The translations under genes were made by a program, and so were the position numbers. A stretch of 64,000 nt of DNA from Verrucomicrobia bacterium LP2A (GTDB lineage: Bacteria > Verrucomicrobiota > Verrucomicrobiia > Methylacidiphilales > Methylacidiphilaceae), in the NCBI GenBank assembly GCA_000526255.1, contig JAFS01000001.1, forward strand, positions 1,178,001 to 1,242,000, written 5' to 3'. Under the pieces are notes generated by a model. The model was not told the DNA's origin. It did not search any database and was given only the letters and a program-made list of their open reading frames with translations. This document shows, one piece after another, positions 8,481 to 16,965 of the stretch; the stretch's first letter is position 1, and the number at the start of each line of letters is the position of its first letter.

Positions 8481-9143
8481 TTACCCGATCCTGCTCTCCT
8501 CTTCTTCTTGCGGCTTTTCCCCGCGCCGATCCCGAGCGTAGAGGAGTCGGGGATGGGCAGCAAAGAGGCGTGGGGAAACCTGGGCTCCCCACCGGCGCCA
8601 GGCGTAGGCGGCTCCAGAGCAGAGCGCCCAGCCGTAAAAGGCTCCCGCAAGCCAGCCGGCGAGAACGTCCGAAGGATAGTGGACCCCGAGATAGATCCGC
8701 GAGTAGCCCACCAGGCCCGCCCAGAGCCAGACCCAGGCCAGCCGTGGCCCGTAGAAAGCGGTCGCCAGGTAGGCGAGCGCTGCGTTGTTCGCCGCATGCC
8801 CGGAAGGAAACGACTTGCCCCGGGGTCCCTGGCTCGGATCGGACCAGGAGATCTTCCCTTCCTCGACCTGCCGAACCCCCGGAAGGACGGAAAACGGACG
8901 GGGACGGTTGACGAGATGCTTGAGCCCGTCGGTCATGCCCATATCCCCGACCACGAGGCTCAGCCCCACAAGGCCCAGGAAGCAACGCTCCCGGAAGCGG
9001 CCAAGGAGGGTCAAGAAGACCACTCCCGCCAGAACGATCCCCTGGAAATGGTGATAGTGGGAAACGAAGGGCATCCAGCGGTCAAAGAGGGGGCTGGTCC
9101 AATGGGTGTTGATCTCGTAGAAAAGCCAGAGATCCCAACCCAT
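8481..9143 (-). CDS. PAP2-family membrane phosphatase
   Basis: A 220-residue integral membrane phosphatase, probably acting on lipid phosphates such as undecaprenyl pyrophosphate or phosphatidylglycerophosphate. The three family motifs are present: KHLVNRPRP, PSGHAANN and SRIYLGVHYPSD with the catalytic His. About six membrane segments surround them. ATG at 9143 places the first membrane region normally; a longer open frame overlaps copA and is unlikely. It sits 58 bases after copA and six bases before the amidohydrolase on the same strand. Confidence 0.88.
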   Translation of the reverse strand: MGWDLWLFYEINTHWTSPLFDRWMPFVSHYHHFQGIVLAGVVFLTLLGRFRERCFLGLVGLSLVVGDMGMTDGLKHLVNRPRPFSVLPGVRQVEEGKISWSDPSQGPRGKSFPSGHAANNAALAYLATAFYGPRLAWVWLWAGLVGYSRIYLGVHYPSDVLAGWLAGAFYGWALCSGAAYAWRRWGAQVSPRLFAAHPRLLYARDRRGEKPQEEEESRIG

Positions 9144-9201
9144 ATCGTTTGACCGCTCCGCCGCGCTCCCTGCAGCCGGGAGCGCGAACCCCCTTCGTAC
9201 G

Positions 9202-11310
9202 TCAGCGGCGGTAGAGTCGCAAGGCATTCCCGACGACAAAGAGGTCGGACATGCCCATCGCCGCCGCGCAGACGGCGGGGGCGAGCACCCCGAAGATTGC
9301 CAGAGGAATGGTCGCCGCGTTGTAAAAGAAGGCCCAAAAGAGATTCTCGTGGATCGTCCGGAGGGTCTTGGCACTCAAGGAGAGAATTTCCGGGATCGCC
9401 TCGATGTCCCTCCGCAGCAGGATCACGTCGGCCGATTCCCGGGCGATGTCGGTCGCCTGGAGCACGGCGATGCCGAGGTCGGCCTGCGCGAGAGCGGGCG
9501 CATCATTGATCCCATCTCCCACGAACGCGACTCCCTCTCCTTGGGACTGGAGCTTTTGCACGAGCTCGGCCTTGGCTTCCGGACGCACCTCGGCAAAGGT
9601 CCGCTCCGCCGGAATTCCCACCTCGCGGGAGAAGGCGAAGGCCGCCTCGGCCCGATCGCCCGAAAAGAGATAGACCGCGTAGCCCTCTTCCTGCAGCCCG
9701 CGGAGCACCCCCGCCGCCGAGGGCTTGGGCCGGGCGAGGATCGGCAGGGTCGCCAGGAGTTGCTTGCCCAAGGCGAGCCCGAGCGTTCCGTTGGCTCCTC
9801 CTGCCCCCTCGGCAGGAAGAGAAACGCCGAGCCCTTCGAGCCAGCGCAGCGAGCCCAGCCGCACGCTCTCTCCCCGGTAGGATGCCCGCACTCCCAGGCC
9901 GCGCTCCTCCTCCCAGTCTTCCAGCTCGACACCCTCCGCCTCCGCAAAATGCCGAGAGACCGCCTGGCTCAACGGATGGCGACTGGGAGCGGCGAGCGCC
10001 CGCGCGAGCCTTTCCGCTTCCGCCGGATCGCCCGCGTAATAGGAGGGCTTCCCCACGGTCGGCTCGGTGAGCGTGCCGGTCTTATCGAAGACGATCCTCC
10101 GGATCCTCCCGCACTTTTCGAGCGCCTGGGCATCTCGCAAAAGAACTCCCCGCCGGGCCGCCACGTTCGCAGCCACGAGGATCGCCGCGGGAGTCGCCAG
10201 CCCCATTGCGCAGGGACAGGCAACGACCAGGACCGAAGCGGCGCGCAAGAGGGCCTTTTCCCACCCGAGCCCGACCCATCCCCAGCCGAGGACGGTCCCC
10301 GCCGCCACGGCGAGGACTGCGAGCACGAAGACGTTGCTCACCCGATCGACCAGCCGCTGGATCGCCGCCCGGCTCTGCTGGGCCCGCTCGACGATCGCCG
10401 CGATATGGGCGAGCACCGTCTCCGATCCTGCGGCCGCCACCCGCATCACGATCCGCCGGCTCACATTGATCGTCCCGGCGTAGAGCAAGCCTCCCGCCGC
10501 CTTTTCCACGAGCTGCGACTCCCCGGTCAGCATGCTCTCATCGAGCACGCCCTTTCCTTCCTCGACGACCCCGTCAACGGGCACCCGGTCCCCCGGCCCC
10601 AGAACCACGAGATCCTCCTTCTTGAGCTGCTCGACCGAGACCTCCTCCTCTTCTCCGCCCGGGTGATAGAGGCGTGCTTTCGGAGGGGCAAGGGACAAGA
10701 GCGTGCGCAGGGTCCGAGAGGCGCGAAGGGAGACGCGGGCCTCGAGCCAGTGGCCCACGCTCACCAGGGTAAGGATTGCGGCCGCCTCGTCGAAATAGCC
10801 ATGGCCGAGCGCCCCCGGGCGCAGCAGACCGTAGACGCTCAAAAGGAAGGCGGCTGTGCTGCCCAGGGAGACGAGCACATCCATGTCGAGCCTGCCGTTG
10901 CGAAGCTGCCGATAGGCCCCCTGGTAGAAGGGCCCCCCGGTGATCAGCTGCACCGGCAGGGCCAGGGCAAGCTCGACCCAGCCGAGCCAATGCGGATGGG
11001 GGGGAGCCCGGACGAGCCAGGGCAGGATGAAGAGAAGAGGGGTGAGAATCACCCCGACCAAGAGGCCCCGCTGCCAAGGGCCCGATGAGTCCTCCTCGTC
11101 GTCCGCGGGTGCCGCCTCATAGCCGGCCTTCTGCACCGCTTCGACGAGCGCGGCCGGCGAGGGTCCTCCTTCGCCAACCTCCACCGTCGCCCTGCCCTTT
11201 TCGAGATCGACCCGCGCCGAGCTCACCTTGGGAACCGCGCTGAGCGCTGTCTGCACGTGTCGGGCACAGTTGGAGCAGGTCATTCCGCCAATTCGCAGTC
11301 GGATGTTCAT
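9202..11310 (-). CDS. copA: Copper-exporting P1B-type ATPase
   Basis: Pumps Cu(I) (or Ag(I)) out of the cytoplasm using ATP. It has 702 residues. An N-terminal HMA domain carries the metal pair Cys12/Cys15 in GMTCSNC. The membrane metal site CPC is at 365-367, the phosphorylated Asp409 is in DKTGTLTEP, and GDGINDAPAL is in the hinge. The last membrane helices carry Met and Ser residues (MGMSDLFVVGNALRL) as in Cu(I) exporters. ATG at 11310 begins right at the HMA fold. It is the first gene of the minus-strand run toward bioF/bioA. No CueR-like regulator is seen nearby. Confidence 0.93.
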   Translation of the reverse strand: MNIRLRIGGMTCSNCARHVQTALSAVPKVSSARVDLEKGRATVEVGEGGPSPAALVEAVQKAGYEAAPADDEEDSSGPWQRGLLVGVILTPLLFILPWLVRAPPHPHWLGWVELALALPVQLITGGPFYQGAYRQLRNGRLDMDVLVSLGSTAAFLLSVYGLLRPGALGHGYFDEAAAILTLVSVGHWLEARVSLRASRTLRTLLSLAPPKARLYHPGGEEEEVSVEQLKKEDLVVLGPGDRVPVDGVVEEGKGVLDESMLTGESQLVEKAAGGLLYAGTINVSRRIVMRVAAAGSETVLAHIAAIVERAQQSRAAIQRLVDRVSNVFVLAVLAVAAGTVLGWGWVGLGWEKALLRAASVLVVACPCAMGLATPAAILVAANVAARRGVLLRDAQALEKCGRIRRIVFDKTGTLTEPTVGKPSYYAGDPAEAERLARALAAPSRHPLSQAVSRHFAEAEGVELEDWEEERGLGVRASYRGESVRLGSLRWLEGLGVSLPAEGAGGANGTLGLALGKQLLATLPILARPKPSAAGVLRGLQEEGYAVYLFSGDRAEAAFAFSREVGIPAERTFAEVRPEAKAELVQKLQSQGEGVAFVGDGINDAPALAQADLGIAVLQATDIARESADVILLRRDIEAIPEILSLSAKTLRTIHENLFWAFFYNAATIPLAIFGVLAPAVCAAAMGMSDLFVVGNALRLYRR

Positions 11311-11442
11311 CCCTCCACTATACGGGATTCCCGCCGAACCCAAAGCGGGCAGATGCTTCTGAGGAGGCGAAGGGAGAGCAAGAGCGAGGATCGGGTGCGC
11401 GCGAGGCCCCGATCGCCTAACAAAGAATGTGGGGAGCGAATC

Positions 11443-12180
11443 GTGGAAGGGGTGTCGAAAACGCCGAAGCGTTCCCGGGCCTTCGCCCGGGCCGCAAGCA
11501 TCCTTTTACTCCTCTTCCTGATCCTTCCCAGCGCCCCGATTCCCTCGCTCGGCCAGAGCGTCCTACCGGAGCCAGACGGCTCAACCCAACACGGGGACGC
11601 GCCAGCGGCGCCGAGCGGAGAGGGCACCATGAACTCGGTGCTGCCGGGCGGCTCCTCGAATCCAGCCGTGCCTGGGGCAACCGACCCGTGCAACGCCTGT
11701 CCGCCACTTCCCGCATCGGCCGCTTCTGGCGCAGCGCCCCCGGCTACTTCCGCCAACCCAGCCTCCACGGCCGCATCGGGATCCGGATCCCCGATTGCGC
11801 CAGCGGCGGGTGGAGCGGAAGCGGAGGCCGATGCAGCGCCAAGTGTCCCAAAAGCTCCGTGGTTTGCGCCACCCAAAGCCCTCTCTCCCGCCGATGCCGA
11901 GGATAAGAAGGTCTGGAACCTGCTCGATCAGGCGGGAATTCAGGTGCTCGTATTGGGAGAGCTCCATCTCGATCCTGAGATGATGAAGCGCGAGCAAAGC
12001 TTCCTCCTGTTGACCTATGGGCATGGGGTCCGGACCTTGGTAATCGAGTTTCCCAAGAACGAGCAGCCGAGGCTCGACCGCTACCTCAACAATCCCACCT
12101 ATGCGAACATGGCCGACGCGCTCCTTGCGATGTGGCCTCAGGCGGGCGGGTTAAAGCCAAGGGGCTCCCCGCTGAATTGA
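11443..12180 (+). pseudogene. Truncated exported protein with a ChaN/Tiki-like start
   Basis: A 245-residue product read from GTG 11443, which has a GGGGAG Shine-Dalgarno seven bases upstream. A hydrophobic signal segment is followed by about 110 residues of low-complexity Ala/Ser/Pro/Gly linker. Only the first part of a folded domain follows, with VLVLGELHLDPEMM and then TLVIEFPK. This resembles the first strand-helix-strand of ChaN/TraB (Tiki-superfamily) proteins, but the remaining 150 or more residues expected are missing. The frame ends abruptly just before the hairpin at 12206, where composition changes. I read it as a gene cut at its 3' end by insertion of the accessory island. The family assignment is tentative. 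Confidence 0.5.
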
Positions 12181-12205
12181 GTGGGTAAGGGGAGCGGATT
12201 TTCAG

Positions 12206-12245
12206 TTAAGGGATGGCAAGAAGCGGGGTTCTTGCCATCCCTTAA
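12206..12245. repeat. Perfect 17-bp inverted repeat with 6-base loop
   Basis: TTAAGGGATGGCAAGAA (12206-12222) and its exact reverse complement (12229-12245) are separated by GCGGGG. There is no T-tract on either side, so it is not a standard intrinsic terminator. It lies just past the truncated end of the 11443 gene and before the VapD pair, at the left border of the foreign island. It may be the end of a mobile element. Confidence 0.85.
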
Positions 12246-12296
12246 ACACCGTGGCTTTGGATTGCAAGTATGTTCATGCTGGGAGGACTCGCAATC

Positions 12297-12575
12297 TTAT
12301 GACTTCACCACAGCAGTGAAGTCAGACCACTGCTCGATGCGGAAGGCGCGAATGTCACGCACCGACTTCGGGAACCAGTCGCGTGCGCGCAGCGATTGAA
12401 TCGCGAGAAACAGGTTCGCCATGTCTTCGTTGTCGCTAACGTAGAGACTACCCTGCACACGCCGAAAGCCGTGCTCGCCCAGCACGGCACCAATTTCGGT
12501 GTACGCCTGCGTCACCCCCTTTGGATGGTGCTCCTCGGTGTCGGCAACCACCAAGTCAAAAGCAACTGCATACAT
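12297..12575 (-). CDS. vapD: VapD-family endoribonuclease toxin
   Basis: A 92-residue protein matching the VapD family, which has a Cas2-like ferredoxin fold and acts as an mRNA-cleaving toxin. It begins with the typical MYAVAFDLVVADTEEHHPKG and contains RVQGSLYVSDNEDMANLF and a conserved AFRIEQWSDFT end. Length is normal for the family. The start overlaps the stop of the partner gene by one base (TGATG, 12573-12577), so the two are translationally coupled. Base composition is clearly less GC-rich than the surrounding chromosome, a sign of transfer. Confidence 0.9.
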   Translation of the reverse strand: MYAVAFDLVVADTEEHHPKGVTQAYTEIGAVLGEHGFRRVQGSLYVSDNEDMANLFLAIQSLRARDWFPKSVRDIRAFRIEQWSDFTAVVKS

Positions 12576-12775
12576 CAGTGCGCTTCCGGGTCATCAGACA
12601 GGTGCGTCCAGCGGTATTCGGCCTTCTCGCCGGTTTCTACCATCGTGACTTCAACCATCCAGTCGCCATCATCCAACTGGCGAAGGGCTTCTCCAACCTC
12701 ATACTTCGGACCGAAGGGGCCGAAGCTTTTGATTTTGCCGACGGGAACAGAAGGCGCTTCGATGGTTGCTTGCAT
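12575..12775 (-). CDS. VapD-partner small protein (DUF5397-like putative antitoxin)
   Basis: A 66-residue acidic protein directly upstream of vapD in the same transcript. ATG at 12775 has an AGAGG ribosome site five bases before it, and a sigma70-like promoter lies about 30 bases further up. The sequence (PVGKIKSFGPFGPKYEVG, then RQLDDGDWMVEV and a Glu/Asp-rich end) resembles the DUF5397 proteins often found before vapD. The order, small protein then toxin with a one-base overlap, is that of a type II toxin-antitoxin operon. The antitoxin role is inferred from position. Confidence 0.75.
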   Translation of the reverse strand: MQATIEAPSVPVGKIKSFGPFGPKYEVGEALRQLDDGDWMVEVTMVETGEKAEYRWTHLSDDPEAH

Positions 12776-12805
12776 GTTGCCTCTCACACATTTAAATCCA
12801 GATTC

Positions 12806-12834
12806 ATTATAGCCTGCGTGGGCTTTGGACGCAA
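12806..12834 (-). promoter_or_regulatory. Sigma70-type promoter of the DUF5397-vapD pair
   Basis: On the minus strand TTGCGT (12834-12829) and a perfect TATAAT (12811-12806) are 17 bases apart. Transcription would start about 20 bases before the ATG at 12775. The consensus -10 is unusual in this GC-rich window and fits an imported operon. Confidence 0.6.
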
Positions 12835-13047
12835 CAACCAAATCCGGTTTTACTCCAGGATGACGGGTGCAGGATTTGAAGCCTGAAACACACTCACATC
12901 CGGATACCTCAAACAACAAGACCCACAAAAATCGACTCGCACACAAAAAGGCGGACACTGCCTTGCCCTGGATGCCGGTGCCCGTGAACTAGAGAGTAGC
13001 GTATCTCAAGAGATGCAAAGTCGACAGGGGTTTGAGAAGGTTTAAAA

Positions 13048-13335
13048 ATGCTAAGGCTGGATATGCGTTCTGGCGGCACGCTAAACCGACTCCAGCAGGA
13101 ACTCCCCGAGGGACTCCTGGCCGATGCCGCTTGGATGGAGGCCCACGGCTACTCGTCTGCGCTGCGCAGCCACTACGTTCGCACGGGCTGGCTCGATAGC
13201 CCGGCCCGGCGCGTCTATCGCCGCTCGCGCACGCCGCTTACCTGGCAGCAGGTGGTCGTCTCGCTTCAGAAGGTGCTGGACCTACCGCTGACCGTGGGAG
13301 GGCGCACCGCGCTCGAACAGCAGGGTTGCCAACAG
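13048..13335 (+). pseudogene. AbiEi-type antitoxin, N-terminal fragment
   Basis: About 95 residues of the N-terminal domain of an AbiEi-family antitoxin, the regulator of type IV AbiE toxin-antitoxin and phage-abortive systems. The winged-helix part is recognisable: LNRLQQELPEGLLADAAWME, SHYVRTGWLDSPARRVYRR, then TWQQVVVSLQ and VGGRTALEQQG. Intact proteins continue for about 100-150 more residues. Here the reading leaves the family right after EQQG and stops at 13350, where the IS607 remnant begins. The toxin's C-terminal end seems to survive at 16966-17130, so both ends of the operon flank the inserted DNA. Confidence 0.75.
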
Positions 13336-13382
13336 TTGACTAATAAATAGACATAACTCACGTTATATGGCATTCTCTTCAC

Positions 13383-13783
13383 ATGAAGCTGAGCGTCTGG
13401 GCAAGGCGGCAGGATCTTTGCTACAAGACGGCTTGGCGGATGGGGAAGGACGGGAAGATGCCGGTGCCGGTCGAGCAACTGCCGACTGGGACGGTGATCG
13501 TGCATGCGGAGGAGAGGCAGCCCGGCGGAGTTGCCCTCCACGCGCGCGTCTCCAGCGCCGACCAGAAGGCCGATCTGGACAGGCAGCTGGCGCGGCTGAC
13601 GGAGTGGGCGCTTGCCAGGCGGTTGCCGATTGTCGATGCGGTCAAGGACGTCGGCTCCGGGGTGAACCGTCCCGGCAGGGGCTCTTGCGGCTTTTGCGCG
13701 ATCCGAAGGTCGGCGTCATTCTGGTCGAGCATCGGGACCGGTTGATGCGGGCGAAAAAGGCGCTGGAGGCTCTCCATGAGTGA
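13383..13783 (+). pseudogene. tnpA: IS607 TnpA serine recombinase, frameshifted and internally deleted
   Basis: The first frame gives a MerR-like DNA-binding start (SVWARRQDLCYKTAWRM, PVEQLPTGTVIV) and the serine-recombinase motif ARVSSADQKADLDRQ with the nucleophilic Ser. Near 13668-13684 the frame breaks. Homology resumes in another frame as GLLRLLRDPKVGVILVEHRDRLMR and then jumps straight to KALEALHE, the normal C terminus. Intact IS607 transposases have roughly 60 more residues between these two blocks. The gene therefore has one frameshift plus an internal deletion and must be inactive. Confidence 0.85.
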
Positions 13784-15409
13784 TCGTCCGGTCTTCACCT
13801 ACCAGACGCGCTTGAGGCTCGCGGCAGAGCAGGTCGCGGCTCTTGACGGCTATGCGGATCTCTACGGGCAAGCCCAAGCGGGCACTCTTTGCCAGGATGC
13901 GGGTGGGGATTCCGATGGGCGATCTCAAGTGCGAGTTCCTGCGGCGCTTTGGGATCACCGCCCGGCAGTTCAACGCGATTCGCGTGGGCCTTGAGGGCAA
14001 GATCGCCTCGATCCGGGAGCGGCTTCCGGAGTGGATCGCCGAGGCCGAATCCCGCATCCAGAGAGCCGAAAGGGCAATCCGCATTCTCTCGGCGAGGGAG
14101 CCAGGCTCGGAGAAGCTGCACCAGAAGAAGCGTCGGCTTGGGAACCTTCGCGCCAGGCTTGCGGCACTGATCGCCGACCGGGACTCGGGTCGCGTCCGCT
14201 TCTGCTTCGGCTCCCGCCGCCTGTTCCGCAAACAGTTTCACCTCAAGGAGAACGGCTACGCCAGCCATGCGGAGTGGAAAAAGGATTGGCAATCCGCACG
14301 GAGCGCCCAGTTCTTCGTGATCGGCTCGAAGGACGAGACCGCGGGCAACCAGTCCTGCCAGGCTTCGGTCGAGGAAGACGGCAGTGTCACGCTGCGCCTG
14401 CGTCTTCCCGATGCGCTGGCCTCGGATGGCAAGCTTCTGGTCATTCCCGGCGTGCGATTCGCCTATGGCCAGGAGGAGATCCTTCAGGCGCTTGCCGCGA
14501 GCCGGGTTGTCTTGTCGCAGACCAAGGGCGGCAAGCCAGCCAGGAGACGAGACGGCGTCGCTGTAAGCTACCGCTTTGTGAGGGACCGGAAGGGCTGGCG
14601 GGTCTTCTCGAGCGTCCCGGCCAGGCCGGTTCCCATTGCGACAAGCCGTCTGGCGGGAGCGGTTGGAATCGACATCAACCACGACCATCTGGCCGTGGCG
14701 GAGACGGACCGGTTCGGCAACCTGCGGCGGGCCCTTCGGGTGGATCTCAACCTCTACGGCAAGACCGAGGATCAAGCCAAGGCGATCATCGGCGACGCGG
14801 CGAGGATGATTGTGGAGATGGCCCGGGAGCGTGGTCTTACCCTGGTCCTTGAGCGGCTGGATCTGAAGAAAAGGAGGGCTGAGCTTGAGGTGGCGAGTCC
14901 ATCCGCCGCCAGGAAGATCTCGTCGTTTTGCTACTCCAAGACCATTTCCCTGCTCAAGGCGGGGTGTTTTCGAGCCGGAGTCGAGGGGATCGAAGTCGAT
15001 CCGGCCTATACTTCCGTGATGGGCGCCATGAACCACGCGCGTCGTCACGGCATCAGCTCTCACCAGAGCGCGGCCTATGCCGTGGCCAGGAGAGGCTTGG
15101 GCCTCTCCCAAGCGTCCGACCGTGCGGGAGGCCGCCCGCGCCGGCCCGCGCAATGGCGGCCACCTCACCTTTGCCCTACCCGCGAGGAATCGGGCGAAGC
15201 ATGTGTGGTCGTTCTGGTCGGAGGTTCGGAGGAGGCTCAAAGCGGCGTATGCATCGCATGCCCGGTCGGGAGGCTTGCGAGAGCCGCCCGCGCCTTTGCT
15301 CCCGGAAACGCGGGCATTGGGCGCAACCTGGGCATTGCCGGCGGAATCCCGGCACGCGAACCGTCGGCAGAAGTGTTCGGCCGACGTCGTCGACGACCTC
15401 CACTGGTAG
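13776..15409 (+). pseudogene. tnpB: IS607-associated TnpB-like nuclease, two frameshifts
   Basis: A long TnpB-related protein of about 540 residues when spliced across frames. The start (MSDRPVFTYQTRLRLAAEQV) is in one frame. An extra base near 13869 moves the main body to the next frame (KPKRALFARM through HARRHGISSHQSAAYAVARR). A second shift near 15095-15110 moves the C-terminal 100 residues again, ending at the TAG at 15407-15409. The body keeps the RuvC-like Asp of GIDINHDHLAVAETD and the Glu of LVLERLDL. I see no CXXC zinc finger, as in other long TnpB-related proteins. It starts inside the end of tnpA (ATGAGTGA). Confidence 0.8.
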
Positions 15410-15413
15410 TGGG

Positions 15414-16031
15414 ATGGTTGTCTATGGTTTTAGGAACGGTGTGATCCGATCACGGCTGACGACGGTCGTCCTGGACGACGGAGAGGTCTGGCGGACGAGG
15501 TTGGGCGATGGGAAGGCCGCGCTCGCCGTGGCACCAACCGTCCTGGGAGGGAACGCGGGCAAACTCGACGTGCAATCGAAGGCACCCTCCTCGGAGGAGG
15601 CGTATTCATTCGTCGCCCAGTCGGGAGACGCGCTTTTGTTCGATCCGGATCAGCCGGTGCTCGAGATTCGGAGGACCGCCACGGGCGGGCTTCTCTTGGC
15701 GCCGGCCTCAGTGCTCGGGCCTAGGTCGGCCGCCAACGACCAATTGCGGCCCAGTTCGGAAATTCCGTTCTCAATGCAGTCGCTCGCCAGGTCGATTGGA
15801 CGGCGCGGGCTGCCGCCGGCTCCGGCGAGGAACGGACTCATGCCGGAGCCGGCGAACTCGGTCGCGGCCAGGGAGAGGGGGCTTCGGTCGTCGCCGGAAG
15901 AGCGGCATCGCGACCCGCAGCCCAAAAAGGCGTCTGGATCGGAGGCGAAAAGGAAGGCCCTATCCAAGAAGGAGCAGGAAGCGCGCAAGAGGAAGGCCGC
16001 CCAGAGGAAGAAGCACGGCTTCTGGTGGTAA
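15414..16031 (+). CDS. Uncharacterised protein with strongly basic C terminus
   Basis: I do not recognise a family. ATG at 15414 opens a 205-residue frame four bases after the tnpB remnant. The first 120 residues look like a small globular domain rich in beta-type sequence. The last 35 are almost all Lys, Arg, Ala and Glu, ending in HGFWW, suggesting nucleic-acid binding. There is no signal peptide. It may be a passenger of the IS607 element or a fragment of an older gene. Coding status is uncertain. Confidence 0.35.
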   Translation: MVVYGFRNGVIRSRLTTVVLDDGEVWRTRLGDGKAALAVAPTVLGGNAGKLDVQSKAPSSEEAYSFVAQSGDALLFDPDQPVLEIRRTATGGLLLAPASVLGPRSAANDQLRPSSEIPFSMQSLARSIGRRGLPPAPARNGLMPEPANSVAARERGLRSSPEERHRDPQPKKASGSEAKRKALSKKEQEARKRKAAQRKKHGFWW

Positions 16032-16087
16032 GCGCGGTGGGCTCCCGAGCCGTTGCGCAAGGACGCGAGGCGACGCATACTGATGAC

Positions 16088-16294
16088 ATGAGCGTTGAGA
16101 TCCGATCCACCGATGACATCCTGGCCGCCCTGGACAGTCATCCGGACTGGGCGGACGCCGTCATCGACTCCATCCTGGCCGATGAGCGGCGGGTGGAGAG
16201 GATTCGTCGGAAGATCCTGACCGACGATCTTTTGCGCCTGCCGGAGGAATTCCAAAGGGCAAGGGAGGAGTGGCGGGAGGACCGGCGAGCGACA
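16088..16294 (+). pseudogene. N-terminal fragment of an acidic coiled-coil protein, cut by the intron
   Basis: From ATG 16088 about 69 residues read as a coherent acidic/basic helical segment (ILAALDSHPDWADAVI, LLRLPEEFQRAREEW). This type of start is common in proteins that continue with coiled coils and a nuclease-like domain, but I cannot name the family. At about 16294 the frame enters the antisense of the group II intron and the remaining residues to the stop at 16441 are not protein-like. I read it as a gene interrupted by the intron insertion or by an earlier rearrangement. Confidence 0.45.
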
Positions 16295-16927
16295 TGGGAG
16301 GCGGCAGTTAGCCGCGCCCCTGCCACACCACCTGGCATGCGGGTCCGCACCAGGCGGTTCGAGAAGTTGAGGTCATGTGAGTTCTCACGCGATAGGACTT
16401 GCGTTAGCAAATCGTCTCGCCCCAAGCCTTCTTGTTGTTGACGCGCCGGACGTGCTTCATCACGAGCCACAGCGACACGGGCTTCACTCGCGCCAACAGT
16501 GTCCCACCCTGGTTGCCCAGGCTTCTGATGCGATGCACTTCCAAGCGTCATAACTTCCAGCTCTCCTTCTCGTTTGGCCCTTCGCCGGTTGCCCGGCTAC
16601 TACGGCCTCTGCTGACTTCTCGCCCCGGCTTGCGCCGTCACCCTTTCAGGCGTGAAGCGAGATATCCCCAGGTAAGAGCGCGATCCTTCCCCGCACAACC
16701 GCCAGATCTACGCGATTTCACATTGACCACAAAAGCTTCGCAGTGATGTGCCTGCTCGCCTTGATCCACCACGCCTCGTATCTGATTCTTGTCCATCGGC
16801 TCGCGGGTTCATTCCATGCTTCCTTCCCACGCTCGGTCACCCTCACGCAGTTGCACTTCCTTTCGTTCGCTGTGGCCAGCTCACGGGAGGACTTTCACCT
16901 CCAAGATCGCGCCCATGCTGGGCGCAC
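16294..16927 (-). mobile_element. ORF-less group II intron, apparent class IIC
   Basis: Read on the minus strand, the element starts with GTGCGCCC at 16927, the group II 5' consensus, followed by a domain I-like region with GGAGGTGAAAGTCCTCC. Near the 3' end, about 16316-16353, lies a domain V: a lower stem CCGCCTGG/CCAGGTGG with one G-T wobble, a two-base TG bulge, and an upper stem TGCG/CGCA. The triad reads CGC, as in IIC introns. Domain VI follows (GCGGC/GCCGC with a TAACT loop) and the end is ...CCCAT near 16294. Total length is about 634 bases with no maturase gene, so it can only move or splice with help in trans. It is inserted directly after a hairpin, the usual IIC target. Boundaries are by eye. 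Confidence 0.75.
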
Positions 16928-16965
16928 CTATCCTTCCCCGCCCTGAAGGACGGGGCTTGACGCGC
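16928..16965 (-). repeat. Hairpin motif shared with 40922-40959 (IS605 right-end-like)
   Basis: On the minus strand the 38 bases contain CCCCGTCC-TTCA-GGGCGGGG followed by AAGGATAG, ending exactly where the group II intron begins. The copy at 40922-40959 on the plus strand is identical at 34 of 38 positions. Stem plus GGGGAAGGAT resembles the subterminal hairpin at right ends of IS200/IS605-type elements (compare GGAGAGGATGTCAA at 42339-42352). No tnpB gene is attached to this copy. Confidence 0.7.

Larger units (their letters stand above)
13336..15409 (+). mobile_element. Decayed IS607-family insertion sequence
   Basis: A serine-recombinase tnpA remnant (13383-13783) and a tnpB remnant (13776-15409) overlap in the order typical of IS607 elements. 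The left limit is placed where AbiEi homology ends, in the AT-richer stretch after 13335. The right limit is only the end of tnpB and may lie further right. Both genes carry frameshifts, so the element cannot move by itself. No direct target repeats are expected for IS607 and none is seen. Confidence 0.75.

Noticed and set aside
12396-12886. Plus-strand ORFs of 120-138 codons across the VapD region
   Set aside because: They are antisense to vapD and its partner, which have promoter, ribosome site, coupling and family motifs on the minus strand.
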